Origin: Streptococcus mitis | GTDB lineage: Bacteria; Bacillota; Bacilli; Lactobacillales; Streptococcaceae | Assembly: GCF_003943935.1 (NCBI RefSeq) | Contig: NZ_RJOB01000006.1 | Location: 62,001-126,000 of the forward strand | Direction: 5' to 3' | DNA: 64,000 nucleotides | Part shown: positions 9,699-19,238 of the stretch, in pieces | Numbering within the stretch: position 1 is the first letter of the stretch | How the letters are laid out: every line of letters begins with the position of its first letter | The notes under the pieces: model-generated | Database searches by the model: none | Told to the model about the DNA's origin: nothing | The model's input: only the letters and a program-made list of their open reading frames with translations | Made by a program: the position numbers and the translations under genes

Positions 9699-10055
9699 CT
9701 AACCGCGACCAAAAGGTGACCGTACTGAAGCAAAGCGACCCTGTTGGAGGAGTTCATTGTGAAGTGCACGACGCACCTCAGTCTGACTCACCGCTTTCTT
9801 AGATTTCGCTTCACGTTCAGCATATTTTTTCTTAATGGCAGCGATATTATAACCTTCTGAGATATAATCTTTGATTTCAAGTAGACGATCCATGTCATTC
9901 AAGGAATACATGCGACGGTTCCCTTCGTTTCGATCAGGTTTAATCAACTCCTGATCTTCATAATAACGAATCTGACGCGCCGATAGATCGGTCAACTTCA
10001 TAACACTGCCAATAGGAAAAACAGCCATATTTCGGCGAAATTCTTTTTCCTTCAT
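9699..10055 (-). CDS. glnR: Nitrogen regulator GlnR (MerR family)
   Basis: This 118-residue repressor has an N-terminal MerR winged helix (SARQIRYYEDQELIKPDRNEGNRRMYS, about residues 25-52) and a short C-terminal tail that in the family senses feedback-inhibited glutamine synthetase. It is the first gene of glnRA. The ATG has RBS AAGGA 8-9 nt upstream. An exact GlnR operator (10115-10131) lies just upstream of its -35 box, so autoregulation is expected. In related streptococci GlnR also controls glutamine uptake and glutamate metabolism genes; none of those is in this window. Confidence 0.97.
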   Translation of the reverse strand: MKEKEFRRNMAVFPIGSVMKLTDLSARQIRYYEDQELIKPDRNEGNRRMYSLNDMDRLLEIKDYISEGYNIAAIKKKYAEREAKSKKAVSQTEVRRALHNELLQQGRFASVRSPFGRG

Positions 10056-10078
10056 TTACAATTTCCTTCTTTCTGTCT

Positions 10079-10107
10079 ATTATAGTCTAAAAAAAGACAA
10101 ACGTCAA
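10079..10107 (-). promoter_or_regulatory. glnRA promoter
   Basis: On the minus strand TTGACG (10102-10107), a 17-nt spacer and TATAAT (10079-10084). The predicted start lies about 17 nt upstream of the glnR ATG. Confidence 0.9.
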
Positions 10108-10114
10108 TTGATAA

Positions 10115-10131
10115 TGTTATAAAATGTAACA
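10115..10131. promoter_or_regulatory. GlnR operator
   Basis: TGTTATAAAATGTAACA is an exact match to the GlnR/TnrA consensus TGTNAN7TNACA. It sits 7 bp upstream of the -35 box and directly abuts the stop codon of the upstream gene at 10132. Confidence 0.92.
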
Positions 10132-10659
10132 TTATTTTTCTTTTTTCTCTAAAAAGAGCCGAATACGGTCAATATCGTAATTTACGAGAATTGCGACAAA
10201 AACTCCCATGAAAGTTTCCGATACACGAGCAAATACGTACAAAATTGTCTCTCCGCTCGGAATCGATAGGGTAATGATTAACATGGCCGCTACACCGCCA
10301 ATAACTCCCGCTTTGTTATTCATGGCCACATTTGTCATAATGGTTAACATGGTGCAGATTGGAACAACAACCAAGGTCACCCAAAAAGCTTCGTGGAAAA
10401 AGGTATTTAATAGGAAGAAGACCAGGGCATAGAGGCCACCGATACTATTTCCTAGAATACGCGAAGTCCCAAAATGAACACTCTTGTCAAAACTCTCCCT
10501 CAAGCTAAAAACGGCTGTCAAAGCACCGATTTGAAGACCTTTCCAACCAAAAAAGCCAAAAATCAAGAGAACTAGAAAAACAGCAATACCTGTTTTAAAG
10601 GTTCGCATACCAAGTTTGAACTGGGATTTATCGAATTTATATTTTTTAAAATAACTCAT
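10132..10659 (-). CDS. Aromatic acid exporter / FUSC-like membrane protein
   Basis: A 175-residue integral membrane protein with about four hydrophobic segments (AVFLVLLIFGFFGW, GGLYALVFFLLNTF, FWVTLVVVPICTMLTIM, VIGGVAAMLIITLSI) and a cytoplasmic, charged C-terminus. It resembles the N-terminal membrane half of ArAE/FUSC-type proteins (PF06081-like) and keeps the typical LxxGxLTAVFSLR-like stretch (IGALTAVFSLRESFDKS). The transported substrate is unknown. It lies upstream of glnR on the same strand, but the GlnR promoter in between makes glnRA independently controlled. A possible -10 (TGATAAAAT) is at 10680-10685; the Shine-Dalgarno is weak. Confidence 0.85.
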   Translation of the reverse strand: MSYFKKYKFDKSQFKLGMRTFKTGIAVFLVLLIFGFFGWKGLQIGALTAVFSLRESFDKSVHFGTSRILGNSIGGLYALVFFLLNTFFHEAFWVTLVVVPICTMLTIMTNVAMNNKAGVIGGVAAMLIITLSIPSGETILYVFARVSETFMGVFVAILVNYDIDRIRLFLEKKEK

Positions 10660-10743
10660 AATCTCAACTTTCTATTTCCATTTTATCATAAAATGGCTGA
10701 TTTTATGAACAATAGTTGAGAGGAAGCGTTTTTATTTTCAGTA

Positions 10744-10776
10744 AAAGAAAAGAGGAACTTTCATTCCCCTCTTCTT
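10744..10776 (-). terminator. pgk terminator
   Basis: Minus strand AAGAGGGGAA-loop-TTCCTCTTTTCTTTT, an imperfect hairpin with a bulge and T-rich tail 18 bp after the pgk stop. Confidence 0.7.
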
Positions 10777-10793
10777 TGATTCATTATAAAATC

Positions 10794-11990
10794 TTATTTT
10801 TCTGTCAAGGCTGCAAGTCCTGGAAGAACTTTACCTTCAAGAAGTTCCATTGATGCTCCACCACCAGTAGAGATCCATGAGAACTTGTCTGCACGGCCAA
10901 GGTTGATCGCTGCGGCAGCTGAGTCACCACCACCGATGATTGATTTAACGCCTGGTTGTTTCACGATAGCGTCCATCACACCGATTGTACCAGCTTGGAA
11001 GTCTGGGTTTTCAAATACACCCATAGGTCCGTTCCATACAACTGTTTTTGCACCAGTCAAAGCTTCGTCAAATTTAGCGATAGATTTTGGACCGATGTCA
11101 AGACCAAGGAAGCCTTCAGAAACTGCTTCACCTTCAGTGTCACGCACTTCAGTGTAACCAGCAAATGCGTTAGCTTCTTTTGAGTCAACTGGCAAGATCA
11201 ATTTACCGTTTGCTTTTTCAAGAAGAGCTTTGGCAACATCCAATTTGTCTTCTTCTACAAGTGAGTTACCGATTTCGATACCTTGTGCTTTGTAGAATGT
11301 GTAAGTCATACCACCACCGATAAGGACTTTATCAGCTTTTTCAAGCAAGTTTTCGATAACACCGATCTTGTCTGAAACTTTTGAACCACCAAGGATGGCT
11401 ACGAATGGACGTTCTGGAGTTTCAACTGCTTCTTGGATGTAGGCAATTTCGTTTTCAAGAAGGAAACCAGCAACTGCTTTTTCAACGTTTGCTGAGATAC
11501 CAACGTTAGATGCGTGTGCACGGTGAGCTGTACCGAATGCATCGTTTACGAAGATACCATCTCCAAGTGATGCCCAGTATTTACCAAGTTCAGGATCGTT
11601 TTTAGATTCTTTTTTGCCGTCAACATCTTCGTAACGAGTGTTTTCAACCAAAAGAACTTGTCCATCTTCAAGAGCGTTGATTGCTGCTTCCAATTCAGCA
11701 CCACGAGTGACACCTGGGAAAACAACATCTTGACCAAGTTTTGCTGCCAAGTCAGCTGCTACAGGAGCAAGTGATTTACCAGCTTTATCAGCTTCTTCTT
11801 TCACACGTCCAAGGTGAGAGAAAAGAATTGCACGTCCACCTTGTTCAATGATGTACTTAATAGTTGGAAGAGCTGCTGTGATACGGTTGTCGTTAGTGAT
11901 TACGCCATCTTTCAATGGTACGTTGAAGTCAACACGAACGAGGACTTTTTTACCTTTCAAGTCAACGTCTTTAACAGTAAGTTTTGCCAT
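10794..11990 (-). CDS. pgk: Phosphoglycerate kinase
   Basis: It transfers the acyl phosphate of 1,3-bisphosphoglycerate to ADP in glycolysis, the first ATP-yielding step. The 398 residues are full length for bacterial PGK. Signatures are [12 protein letters not shown] (residues 14-25), substrate-loop residues [20 protein letters not shown], the hinge region [14 protein letters not shown] and the nucleotide-site stretch [15 protein letters not shown] near the C-terminus. RBS AAAGGGG lies upstream of the ATG. It has its own extended -10 promoter in the 89-bp gap behind the glycosidase gene. Confidence 0.98.
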   Translation of the reverse strand: MAKLTVKDVDLKGKKVLVRVDFNVPLKDGVITNDNRITAALPTIKYIIEQGGRAILFSHLGRVKEEADKAGKSLAPVAADLAAKLGQDVVFPGVTRGAELEAAINALEDGQVLLVENTRYEDVDGKKESKNDPELGKYWASLGDGIFVNDAFGTAHRAHASNVGISANVEKAVAGFLLENEIAYIQEAVETPERPFVAILGGSKVSDKIGVIENLLEKADKVLIGGGMTYTFYKAQGIEIGNSLVEEDKLDVAKALLEKANGKLILPVDSKEANAFAGYTEVRDTEGEAVSEGFLGLDIGPKSIAKFDEALTGAKTVVWNGPMGVFENPDFQAGTIGVMDAIVKQPGVKSIIGGGDSAAAAINLGRADKFSWISTGGGASMELLEGKVLPGLAALTEK

Positions 11991-12026
11991 GTTACAAAAA
12001 CCCCTTTATTTATTTTATTCGAAACT

Positions 12027-12032
12027 ATTATA
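12027..12032 (-). promoter_or_regulatory. pgk extended -10 promoter
   Basis: Minus-strand TGATATAAT gives a TGn-extended TATAAT; no good -35 is visible 17 nt upstream. The predicted start is about 30 nt before the ATG. Confidence 0.7.
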
Positions 12033-12079
12033 TCACACTTTGGAAATATAAGGAAAGATTTCACAAGATTTTTCGATAT

Positions 12080-15000
12080 TTAATCTTCCTCTTCTTTTTT
12101 GTTTTTCAAGGTCAAGGCTAAACTAGCGAGACCAAGGCTGGCCAATCCTGCTATGAGGACTTCATTTGTAGCAACTGTCCCTGTATTTGGTAATTGACTG
12201 CTTGCTTCTTCTGATTTAACTGCTGTATTTTGAGCTGATTTTTCTTGTGTAGGCGCTACTGCTGGTTCAGTTTTTACTTTTGTGCCAATTTCAACAATTT
12301 CTGGAATCGCTTCTTGGATGACTTCTGTTGAACGAAGGCGACGCTGACCGTTTTCATCAACTTCAAAGACATGTCTTAATAAACCATCTCGTCCCTGTAT
12401 GATGACTCGTTGTTCCCCAACTAGCATCTCAGCATTTTCATGCTCTTGACGGTCAAAAGCAATCTTTTCCTCTTGGACTTCCAATTTAGGAGCCTTTTGT
12501 TGGTCAGACGCTGGTTGAGCTGGTTGATTAGAAGGTTTTGGAAGGTCTGTGTTTTGTGGTGCTGGATTGACAGGGATAAGACCAGTACCTACTTCTACAA
12601 TTTCAGGACTTGCTTCTTTCAAAACTTCTGTAGAGCGAAGAGTACGATTGCCTTGACTATCTACTTCAATCAAGCGGCGAATTTGTCCCTCAACTCCTGC
12701 TTGGACAAGTTGACGTTGACCGACTGGGAGATTTGGATTTAGACGTTCTTGGTGTTCGAAGGCAAGACTTGTCTCTTCAATTTCTAATTTCGGAGTTTCC
12801 TGAACCAAATTCTTGACACCTTCAGCTGGTTCCTTGCTTGAAAGAACTTTTGTTCCAACCTCAGTAATTTCTGGAACAGCTTCTTTAATTACCTCTGTCA
12901 AACGAAGAGTGCGTTTCCCTTGACCATCCACCGCTACCAAGCGACGAATTTGTCCCTCAACTCCTGCTTGTACAAGTTGACGTTGACCTTTAAGAAGGCT
13001 TGCATTTGGGCGCTCTTGACGTTCGAAGGCTATTGTTTCAGTTTCCATAACTAGTCCAGAGAGGGCTTCAACTGTTGGGGCTACTTCATTTGGATCCTGG
13101 CTACCAACGTGATGGCTTTCTACTGCAGGAGCTAGTTTCTTATTCAGCTGTTCTTTCATGTCCGCAAAAGCTTGTGGAGTTGGTGCTTGTGATACCAACA
13201 AAGCCTCTGCTTGCGCAATTAGTTCTGATTTAGGATATTTTTCGCGGATGGATTCGAGTAAACTTTCTAATTCTTTCCTAGCAGCCTCATAACGCTGATT
13301 GCCATCCAAGTTTGCGCCTGCTTGTTTCAATTCATTCAAAGCCTGATTAACGTCTTCTTGACTGGCACCATGATTTTCTGCAACAGCTTTCGCTCCATTT
13401 AGCTTCTCTAGTAGCGTCGCTTGTTTGTCCTCACTGGAGAAGGTGTAAGCAACCGTTGACTGACGACCTTTGGCAGCAGTAATTTCTTGTTTGAGATACT
13501 CATCGTTTAGTGCTGCTTTTGGAGATACCAAAACATCAAAGTTAACTTCATGACCTTGGTAACGAAGCTTCAAGGTTTGACGACCAGTCTTTTGAGCATC
13601 GTAACCAGAAATTTCAACTCCCTCATCAGTAAAGGAATGTTCTTCCATGGTGTCATTGCTATAAGCCACTGCAAAGCGTCCTTCAGACAAGTCTAAGCTA
13701 TCACCAACTAGGTAATCTTTTTTCGGTTCCTGACTTACTTCAATTCCCAAAATAGTTTTCGGACTTGCTTCATCTTGACTAGTAACAGTTACTGACAAAT
13801 TAGCATTTACCGCTTGGCCCAAATATTGTAAAGTAAGATCTTGTTCTCCCTTATGATGCGTATCAAAGCCTGATACTGACACACCTGCGTGAGTTAGGCG
13901 AATGAGTTCGTCCTCAGCTCCTCCTTCATACTGAACTCGAAGAACACCACCTCTAAGGTCCAAATCCTCCCCTTCGGCGTAACTTGTTTTCTTAGGTCCT
14001 GTTTCTAGGCTGACTGACTTGATTCTTCTGTCATCTTTTGGAACGGAAACTGCTAGGACATTACTAATTTCCTTGCCTGGCAACTGGGTACGATAGTAAA
14101 GAAGACCAGATTGATTTGTCAAATCCAATGGTGAACTTGCTAGGTCTCCTCCAACTTCGCTCTTCAAGGTTGCAAGCGGAGTTTGAGAATTTGGATTATC
14201 ATAAACGGTAATGGTTGCTCCAGCTGGTACATCCGCAAAGCCAACTTGTACCTTGTTATTGCCTAGAGAACGGGCTGCAACCTTGGCCATTGGAATATTG
14301 ACACTTTCAGTATCAAGCTTTTCATACATTTTCCAGTTATAGATGCGAATAGCCTTCCATGGAGTTCCATTGTCAGAAGTGACAACATTCAAGCGCCAAT
14401 CTTGAGCTGTGATTGGTTTATCAAGGGTAATATCTGTAACATGGGCTTTATTGCCACGAACTTCCTTAGCCAACTTCCATTGACCATCCGCATCTTTATA
14501 ATAAAGGTCAAAGTCTTTGGTGTTCATCAAACCGTCGTTTACAGATTCTCCACCAGCTCCAGCATGGTCCATCACCCATCTAACAACTGTACGTGGCTGG
14601 GTCAAACGAATATCCACACTACCACTTAACTGCCCAGAAGACCACTTGTCTGAAAGACTGGTAATGGTACCATTCAACATACCTTCAATACCTTCTCCAC
14701 CTTCAGTCTTAGGGAAAGTACTATCAATAACTGTTGCACCTGGAACGATATTTTCAGCTAGTGGTTTTGGTAGGCTGGTATCTTTTACAGTCATGCCCCA
14801 ATCAAAGGTTGTAGTTGCAGCTTCTGAACGAACCCCATTTTTACCAACTGCTACAACCTTCAGTTCTTGAGTTGTACCTTGAGCACTTGCTGAGCGGCTA
14901 ACTTTTGGTAGATAAATAGTTGTAGAAGATGAGCCAGTTAGTAATTTCCAGCTGTCTCCATCTTTTTCATAAACTTCATAGAAATCTGCATCCTTGTTGC

Positions 15001-17191
15001 CTTTAAATTGCACAACTGCTTCCGCTTCTTGGGCATTTTTTAAGACTTGTTTGGCTACAGCTACTGTGGTTGGTGCCTGAGGAGCATCTTGATTATTGCT
15101 TATGGTCAATTGCCCCAGGTTAAATTGATAGCCTTTTAAGTCTTTGTCATTTTCAAAATAGAGTTTAATACCGTAAATTGTTTTACCTGCCAAGGCACTC
15201 AAATCAAAATCATCGGTAGTCCAGTTATCTGAAACTGTCAATTCTTTACGGGCAGCTTCATCACCGTAGGTATAATCTTTCTTGGTTGCAAATTCTACAT
15301 AAACCTTGGTACCTTTTCCTCCTTTATGGGCAACATGCAATTTGGTTGTATCTGTCACCTTCAAGCGAGTAGAGTACAAATTCACATCTTGCTTGGTCGC
15401 ACCTGAAAGATCCCCTGCAAATTTGAGAGAAGTTCCACCATTATAAGCATCTTCAAAATCATAGCTTGCTTTCAACTTATCACCAGTTGATTTTTGCCAC
15501 CAGCGCCATGTCGGAAGAACGCCTGATACTGAACGGTAATTCCACTCAGAATCCTTAGAAACCTTACCATCTACGAACCATTTTCTACCATGACCTGTAT
15601 TAAAAGAAGTAGTAAAAGTATTACCTACTGCTGGCGTGCGGTCCGCAACTAGGTTAGCAATACCATACCAATCTTTGTCACCTGGTTTTTGACCAGTAGG
15701 GTCACCTTGGTAACCTGTAAAGAAGATATCTTCATTTTTATGGTAATCTTCACCAGTTTTTCCTAAACTTGTAATGGTATCTGGGGCGAACAAACCAAGA
15801 GAAAGACGCAATTTCCCATTTTCATCTAAAATGTCATTCCACTTAACCTTGGTCTTGTAGGAACCACCCTGTTGCAATTCCAAACCTGCAAATACATCAT
15901 AAGGATTACGACCAATCCAGTTGGCAGTTGCAATAGTATAATCATTCTTAGCCTTATCCCAGTTAAAGTTAGCAAAGAAGTTGTCTGCTGGAACCTTATC
16001 TCCTTCAGGTTGCATGAATTGGTAGTTGTATTCTCCCAAACCATCTTGGTGGTAACGCCCATAGTTATAGGTCATAGCATCGTACCAAGAATACTTGATT
16101 GGGTGGTTTACTTTAGCAGCATATTCCTTGGTATAGAGCATAAACTGGCGCATCTTTTCTCCAAGAGGTTCAACCAAATTCCCAGTCGTTTCTTGGTTGA
16201 TGAAATAGCCATCATAGCCATAATACTTGGCCATGTCTACCAATTTACGGGCGATTGGGAAGCTACCATCTGCGTCTTGCTTCAAAACTTCAGCAAATTT
16301 TTCTTGGTCTGCGATACTATTTGACCAGTTGAAGAAGAGTGTACCATATACAGGAACCCCGTTACGGTGACCAGCATCAATAACATCAGGAGTTGGTACG
16401 AGACCTTCCCAGAAGACCATTGAATCTAGATATTGCCAATAGTCAAAAGCATAAGCCTTGAACTCTTCTCCACCAACAGAAGCGTGGTCTTTCGCTTTAG
16501 AGTTGGTGTTTGATAGGGCTTGAACTTTTGCTTCCTTGCTAGCTTTTTCATTGACCAAATGACCTGTCCGACGTGGAGCGAGGGCAACAGAACCACGGTT
16601 GATAACATCATCTTCACGCGCACCAGGTTCCCATTTCAACAAATCTTCCCAAGAATTAAATTTGATTTCCTTTGGTTTTAATGTTTTTTCTGTATTTTTA
16701 GGGACATCTGGCTGGACTTCTTTTTCAGTCTTATTAGCTTCTGCTGCTGGCTTAGACTCATCCCCTTGGCTAGCTGCTTCAGGTTTTGCTTCTGTTTCCT
16801 TTTCGGACTTAGGTTTTGCTTCTGAAGATGGTGTTTCTGCAACCACCTCACTTGCTTTTTCCTCTGGTTTAGCTGCTTCTGCAGTTTCAGTAGTTGCAGC
16901 TTCATTGCTTGCTGACGAAGCAGTTTCAGATGCTGTCGCTACTCCTTCTGCCTTTTCTGGCTTATTTTCTCTAGCATGTTCTCCTTCATGCTGCTTGTTA
17001 GCTTCATTAGTTGGATGCCCACTCTCTCCTGAAACAAGCTCTGTATTGGCTCCATTATTTTCAGGAACTGCAGTTTCTTCTGCTAAGGCTGGACCAGCGA
17101 ATAAAACAGCTCCAATCATCAGCGAGCAGGCTCCTACTGATAACTTACGAATACTGTAACGACAACGTCTTTCAAAAAATGGATTCTTCAT
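12080..17191 (-). CDS. endoD: Cell-wall endo-beta-N-acetylglucosaminidase (EndoD type, GH85)
   Basis: It hydrolyses the chitobiose core of N-linked glycans on host glycoproteins and is displayed on the cell wall. The 1703 residues show a YSIRK signal (RYSIRK at 11-16, cleavage after A37), an E/K/A-rich spacer to about 175, and a GH85 catalytic domain about 240-560 with DGYFINQE carrying the expected catalytic pair N332 and E334. Galactose-binding and Fn3-like domains follow at about 590-960. Two Ig-like repeats start near 1060 and 1150 (KKTSYAEGEDLDL, KKDYLVGDSLDL). A FIVAR-like helical segment lies about 1235-1275. Three G5-type repeats (QIRRLVAVDGQGKRTLR and variants) start near 1377, 1464 and 1570. 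The sorting signal LPNTG is at 1667, followed by a hydrophobic segment and KNKKEEED. RBS AGGAGG precedes the ATG. It is monocistronic. Confidence 0.96.
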   Translation of the reverse strand: MKNPFFERRCRYSIRKLSVGACSLMIGAVLFAGPALAEETAVPENNGANTELVSGESGHPTNEANKQHEGEHARENKPEKAEGVATASETASSASNEAATTETAEAAKPEEKASEVVAETPSSEAKPKSEKETEAKPEAASQGDESKPAAEANKTEKEVQPDVPKNTEKTLKPKEIKFNSWEDLLKWEPGAREDDVINRGSVALAPRRTGHLVNEKASKEAKVQALSNTNSKAKDHASVGGEEFKAYAFDYWQYLDSMVFWEGLVPTPDVIDAGHRNGVPVYGTLFFNWSNSIADQEKFAEVLKQDADGSFPIARKLVDMAKYYGYDGYFINQETTGNLVEPLGEKMRQFMLYTKEYAAKVNHPIKYSWYDAMTYNYGRYHQDGLGEYNYQFMQPEGDKVPADNFFANFNWDKAKNDYTIATANWIGRNPYDVFAGLELQQGGSYKTKVKWNDILDENGKLRLSLGLFAPDTITSLGKTGEDYHKNEDIFFTGYQGDPTGQKPGDKDWYGIANLVADRTPAVGNTFTTSFNTGHGRKWFVDGKVSKDSEWNYRSVSGVLPTWRWWQKSTGDKLKASYDFEDAYNGGTSLKFAGDLSGATKQDVNLYSTRLKVTDTTKLHVAHKGGKGTKVYVEFATKKDYTYGDEAARKELTVSDNWTTDDFDLSALAGKTIYGIKLYFENDKDLKGYQFNLGQLTISNNQDAPQAPTTVAVAKQVLKNAQEAEAVVQFKGNKDADFYEVYEKDGDSWKLLTGSSSTTIYLPKVSRSASAQGTTQELKVVAVGKNGVRSEAATTTFDWGMTVKDTSLPKPLAENIVPGATVIDSTFPKTEGGEGIEGMLNGTITSLSDKWSSGQLSGSVDIRLTQPRTVVRWVMDHAGAGGESVNDGLMNTKDFDLYYKDADGQWKLAKEVRGNKAHVTDITLDKPITAQDWRLNVVTSDNGTPWKAIRIYNWKMYEKLDTESVNIPMAKVAARSLGNNKVQVGFADVPAGATITVYDNPNSQTPLATLKSEVGGDLASSPLDLTNQSGLLYYRTQLPGKEISNVLAVSVPKDDRRIKSVSLETGPKKTSYAEGEDLDLRGGVLRVQYEGGAEDELIRLTHAGVSVSGFDTHHKGEQDLTLQYLGQAVNANLSVTVTSQDEASPKTILGIEVSQEPKKDYLVGDSLDLSEGRFAVAYSNDTMEEHSFTDEGVEISGYDAQKTGRQTLKLRYQGHEVNFDVLVSPKAALNDEYLKQEITAAKGRQSTVAYTFSSEDKQATLLEKLNGAKAVAENHGASQEDVNQALNELKQAGANLDGNQRYEAARKELESLLESIREKYPKSELIAQAEALLVSQAPTPQAFADMKEQLNKKLAPAVESHHVGSQDPNEVAPTVEALSGLVMETETIAFERQERPNASLLKGQRQLVQAGVEGQIRRLVAVDGQGKRTLRLTEVIKEAVPEITEVGTKVLSSKEPAEGVKNLVQETPKLEIEETSLAFEHQERLNPNLPVGQRQLVQAGVEGQIRRLIEVDSQGNRTLRSTEVLKEASPEIVEVGTGLIPVNPAPQNTDLPKPSNQPAQPASDQQKAPKLEVQEEKIAFDRQEHENAEMLVGEQRVIIQGRDGLLRHVFEVDENGQRRLRSTEVIQEAIPEIVEIGTKVKTEPAVAPTQEKSAQNTAVKSEEASSQLPNTGTVATNEVLIAGLASLGLASLALTLKNKKEEED

Positions 17192-17227
17192 TTTCTCCTC
17201 CTAAAAGATTGATTTTGTTGCATAAAA

Positions 17228-17242
17228 AGAAAGCGCTTAACT
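17228..17242. promoter_or_regulatory. Possible degenerate cre (CcpA) site
   Basis: agaaagcgcttaact keeps the AARCG core of the cre consensus TGNAARCGNWWNCA but misses about three flanking bases. It lies about 50 nt downstream of the predicted start of the GH85 transcript, a position compatible with roadblock repression. Inference only. Confidence 0.35.
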
Positions 17243-17295
17243 TTCTGGATAAAATTTTTTATCCCAATCACAGGGACCAAGATAATTCCTCCCTC

Positions 17296-17323
17296 ATTTT
17301 AAAATATTTCCTTTAAATGTCAA
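17296..17323 (-). promoter_or_regulatory. GH85 gene promoter
   Basis: Minus strand TTGACA (17318-17323), 16-nt spacer, TAAAAT (17296-17301). This gives an approximately 97-nt 5' leader. Confidence 0.82.
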
Positions 17324-17424
17324 TATATAAAAGGAAATACCTATATCTAGGTTAAAAATTGGTAAAATTAATATAACTACAGTCTTTCCTAATGAATTTT
17401 CTTTCTAAAATCTTAGCTTAACAC

Positions 17425-17453
17425 TTGTTAGATTTACTTTTATCCTTTAAAAT
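17425..17453 (+). promoter_or_regulatory. Na/Pi transporter promoter
   Basis: TTGTTA (17425-17430), 17-nt spacer, TAAAAT (17448-17453), with GGAGGA as RBS before the ATG at 17497. Confidence 0.78.
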
Positions 17454-17496
17454 AGAATAGGAGAAATTCCGTTATTATTTTTCGGAGGAAAAAGAA

Positions 17497-19128
17497 ATGT
17501 CCATTAATTGGCAGGAAATTTTATTTCACTTTTTAGGTGGTCTGGGACTATTCTTATATAGTATCAAGACCATGGGAGACGGTTTGCAACAAGCTGCTGG
17601 AGATCGCCTTCGTTTTTACATTGACAAGTACACTAGCAATCCCTTTTTAGGTGTTCTAGTCGGAATTGTCGTAACTGCCCTGATTCAATCAAGTACAGGG
17701 GTTACAGTTATCACGGTTGGACTGGTCAGCGCTAGTCTTCTCACTCTTAGACAGGCTATCGGAATTATCATGGGAGCCAACATCGGAACCACCGTTACTT
17801 CCTTTATCATTGGTTTCAAGCTTGGTGAGTATGCTTTACCCCTAATTTTCCTTGGAACCATGTTCCTCTTCTTTACAAAAAACAGAACAGCAAACAATAT
17901 TGGGCGCATCCTGTTTGGTGTAGGGGGAATCTTCTACGCCCTCAACCTCATCAGTGCCGGTATGAGTCCTCTTAAAGATTTACCGCAATTCAAGGAATAT
18001 ATGGTAACCTTGGGACAAAACCCTATTTTAGGAGTTTTCGCTGGTGCAGTGATTACCGTTCTCATCCAGGCCTCTTCTGCGACAATCGGGATTTTGCAAG
18101 GTCTCTATGCAGGTGGCTTCCTTGACCTTAAAGGTTCGCTACCAGTTCTCTTCGGGGATAATATCGGGACAACCTTAACCGTTATCATTGCGGCAGCAGG
18201 AGCCAATGTCTCTGCGAAACGCGTTGCTGCAACCCACGTCACCTTTAACGTATTAGGAACTATTCTTTGCTTAATCTTATTAGGCCCCTTCACTGCAATG
18301 ATTGAGTACTTCCAAGCACTCCTTCACCTCTCACCTGAGATGACCATCGCCTTCTCGCACGGTGCCTTTAACGTAAGTAACACCATTGTACAATTTCCAT
18401 TCATCGGAGCCTTGGCTTTCTTTGTAACCAAGCTCATCCCTGGTGAAGACGAAGTTGTCAAGTACGAGCCACTTTATCTTGATGAGCATTTGATTAAACA
18501 AGCTCCATCAATCGCTCTCGGAAATGCGAAAAAAGAACTCCTTCACTTGGGAAATTATGCTTCTAAAGCCTTTGACCTTTCATACAACTACATCATCGAT
18601 CTCAATGAAAAGCTTGCTGAAAAAGGTCATAAGACAGAAGAAGCTATCAATACTATTGATGAAAAATTGACTCGTTACCTGATTACTCTTTCAAGCGAGG
18701 CCCTTAGCCAGAAAGAAAGTGAAGTGCTCACCAACATCCTGGATTCATCCCGCGATTTGGAACGGATTGGGGACCACGCAGAAGCGCTAATCAATCTAAC
18801 TGATTACCTTCAACGTAAAAATGTTGAGTTCTCTGAAGCTGCTTTGCAGGAATTGGCTGATATCTATCAAAAAACCACTGGCTTTATCAAGGATGCCCTT
18901 GATAGCGTGGAAAACAATGATATTGAAAAAGCTCAAAGTCTGATTGAACGCCATAAAGAAATCAACAATATGGAACGTGTTCTCAGAAAGACCCACATCA
19001 AACGCCTCAACAAGGGCGAGTGTTCAACGCAAGCTGGGGTCAACTTTATCGACATTGTTTCCCACTACACTCGTGTGTCTGACCATGCTATGAATTTAGC
19101 TGAAAAGGTCATTGCTGAACAAATCTAA
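17497..19128 (+). CDS. Na/Pi cotransporter family protein with PhoU-like tail
   Basis: This 543-residue membrane protein belongs to the NptA/YjbB Na+:phosphate symporter family. Residues about 1-320 contain two inverted Na_Pi_cotrans repeats with the signature QSSTGVTVITVGLVSA (about 68-83) and its partner QASSATIGILQGLY, each followed by GxNIGTT (GANIGTTVT, GDNIGTTLT). Residues about 340-543 form helical PhoU-like repeats (SRDLERIGDHAEALINL and HYTRVSDHAMNLAEKV with ExxD/D-H metal-type residues). Family role: phosphate movement driven by sodium, with the tail probably regulatory. It stands alone, divergent from the GH85 gene, with its own promoter and terminator. Confidence 0.93.
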   Translation: MSINWQEILFHFLGGLGLFLYSIKTMGDGLQQAAGDRLRFYIDKYTSNPFLGVLVGIVVTALIQSSTGVTVITVGLVSASLLTLRQAIGIIMGANIGTTVTSFIIGFKLGEYALPLIFLGTMFLFFTKNRTANNIGRILFGVGGIFYALNLISAGMSPLKDLPQFKEYMVTLGQNPILGVFAGAVITVLIQASSATIGILQGLYAGGFLDLKGSLPVLFGDNIGTTLTVIIAAAGANVSAKRVAATHVTFNVLGTILCLILLGPFTAMIEYFQALLHLSPEMTIAFSHGAFNVSNTIVQFPFIGALAFFVTKLIPGEDEVVKYEPLYLDEHLIKQAPSIALGNAKKELLHLGNYASKAFDLSYNYIIDLNEKLAEKGHKTEEAINTIDEKLTRYLITLSSEALSQKESEVLTNILDSSRDLERIGDHAEALINLTDYLQRKNVEFSEAALQELADIYQKTTGFIKDALDSVENNDIEKAQSLIERHKEINNMERVLRKTHIKRLNKGECSTQAGVNFIDIVSHYTRVSDHAMNLAEKVIAEQI

Positions 19129-19133
19129 GAACA

Positions 19134-19170
19134 AAGAAGCTGTCCTGAATGGGATGGCTTTTTCTTCTCC
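19134..19170 (+). terminator. Terminator after Na/Pi transporter gene
   Basis: AAGCTGTCC-TGAAT-GGGATGGCTT followed by TTTCTTCT; the stem contains G-U type pairs, so strength is moderate. Confidence 0.6.
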
Positions 19171-19198
19171 TCATCAAGAATAGCTTTTCCGCCATATA

Positions 19199-19238
19199 AA
19201 AAAATGCTTTGATCCACAATGGAATCAAAGCATTTTAA
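19199..19238. terminator. Convergent terminator hairpin overlapping a stop codon
   Basis: AAAATGCTTTGAT-CC ... GGAATCAAAGCATTTT forms a stem of about 15 bp with one bulge and A/T tails on both sides. The minus-strand arm includes the last codons and TGA of the gene ending at 19225. Confidence 0.82.

Larger units (their letters stand above)
17192..17496. other. Divergent promoter region, 305 bp
   Basis: It holds the leader and promoter of the GH85 gene (minus) and the promoter of the Na/Pi transporter gene (plus). In the minus-strand leader are a GCGC-centred palindrome AAGCGCTT (17231-17238) and a 7-bp hairpin GGATAAA/TTTATCC (17247-17264). No gene is visible. Confidence 0.8.

Noticed and set aside
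16599..17159. Long plus-strand frame opposite the GH85 signal and spacer region
   Set aside because: It arises from the biased A/E/K-rich codons of the opposite strand and has no RBS or promoter.
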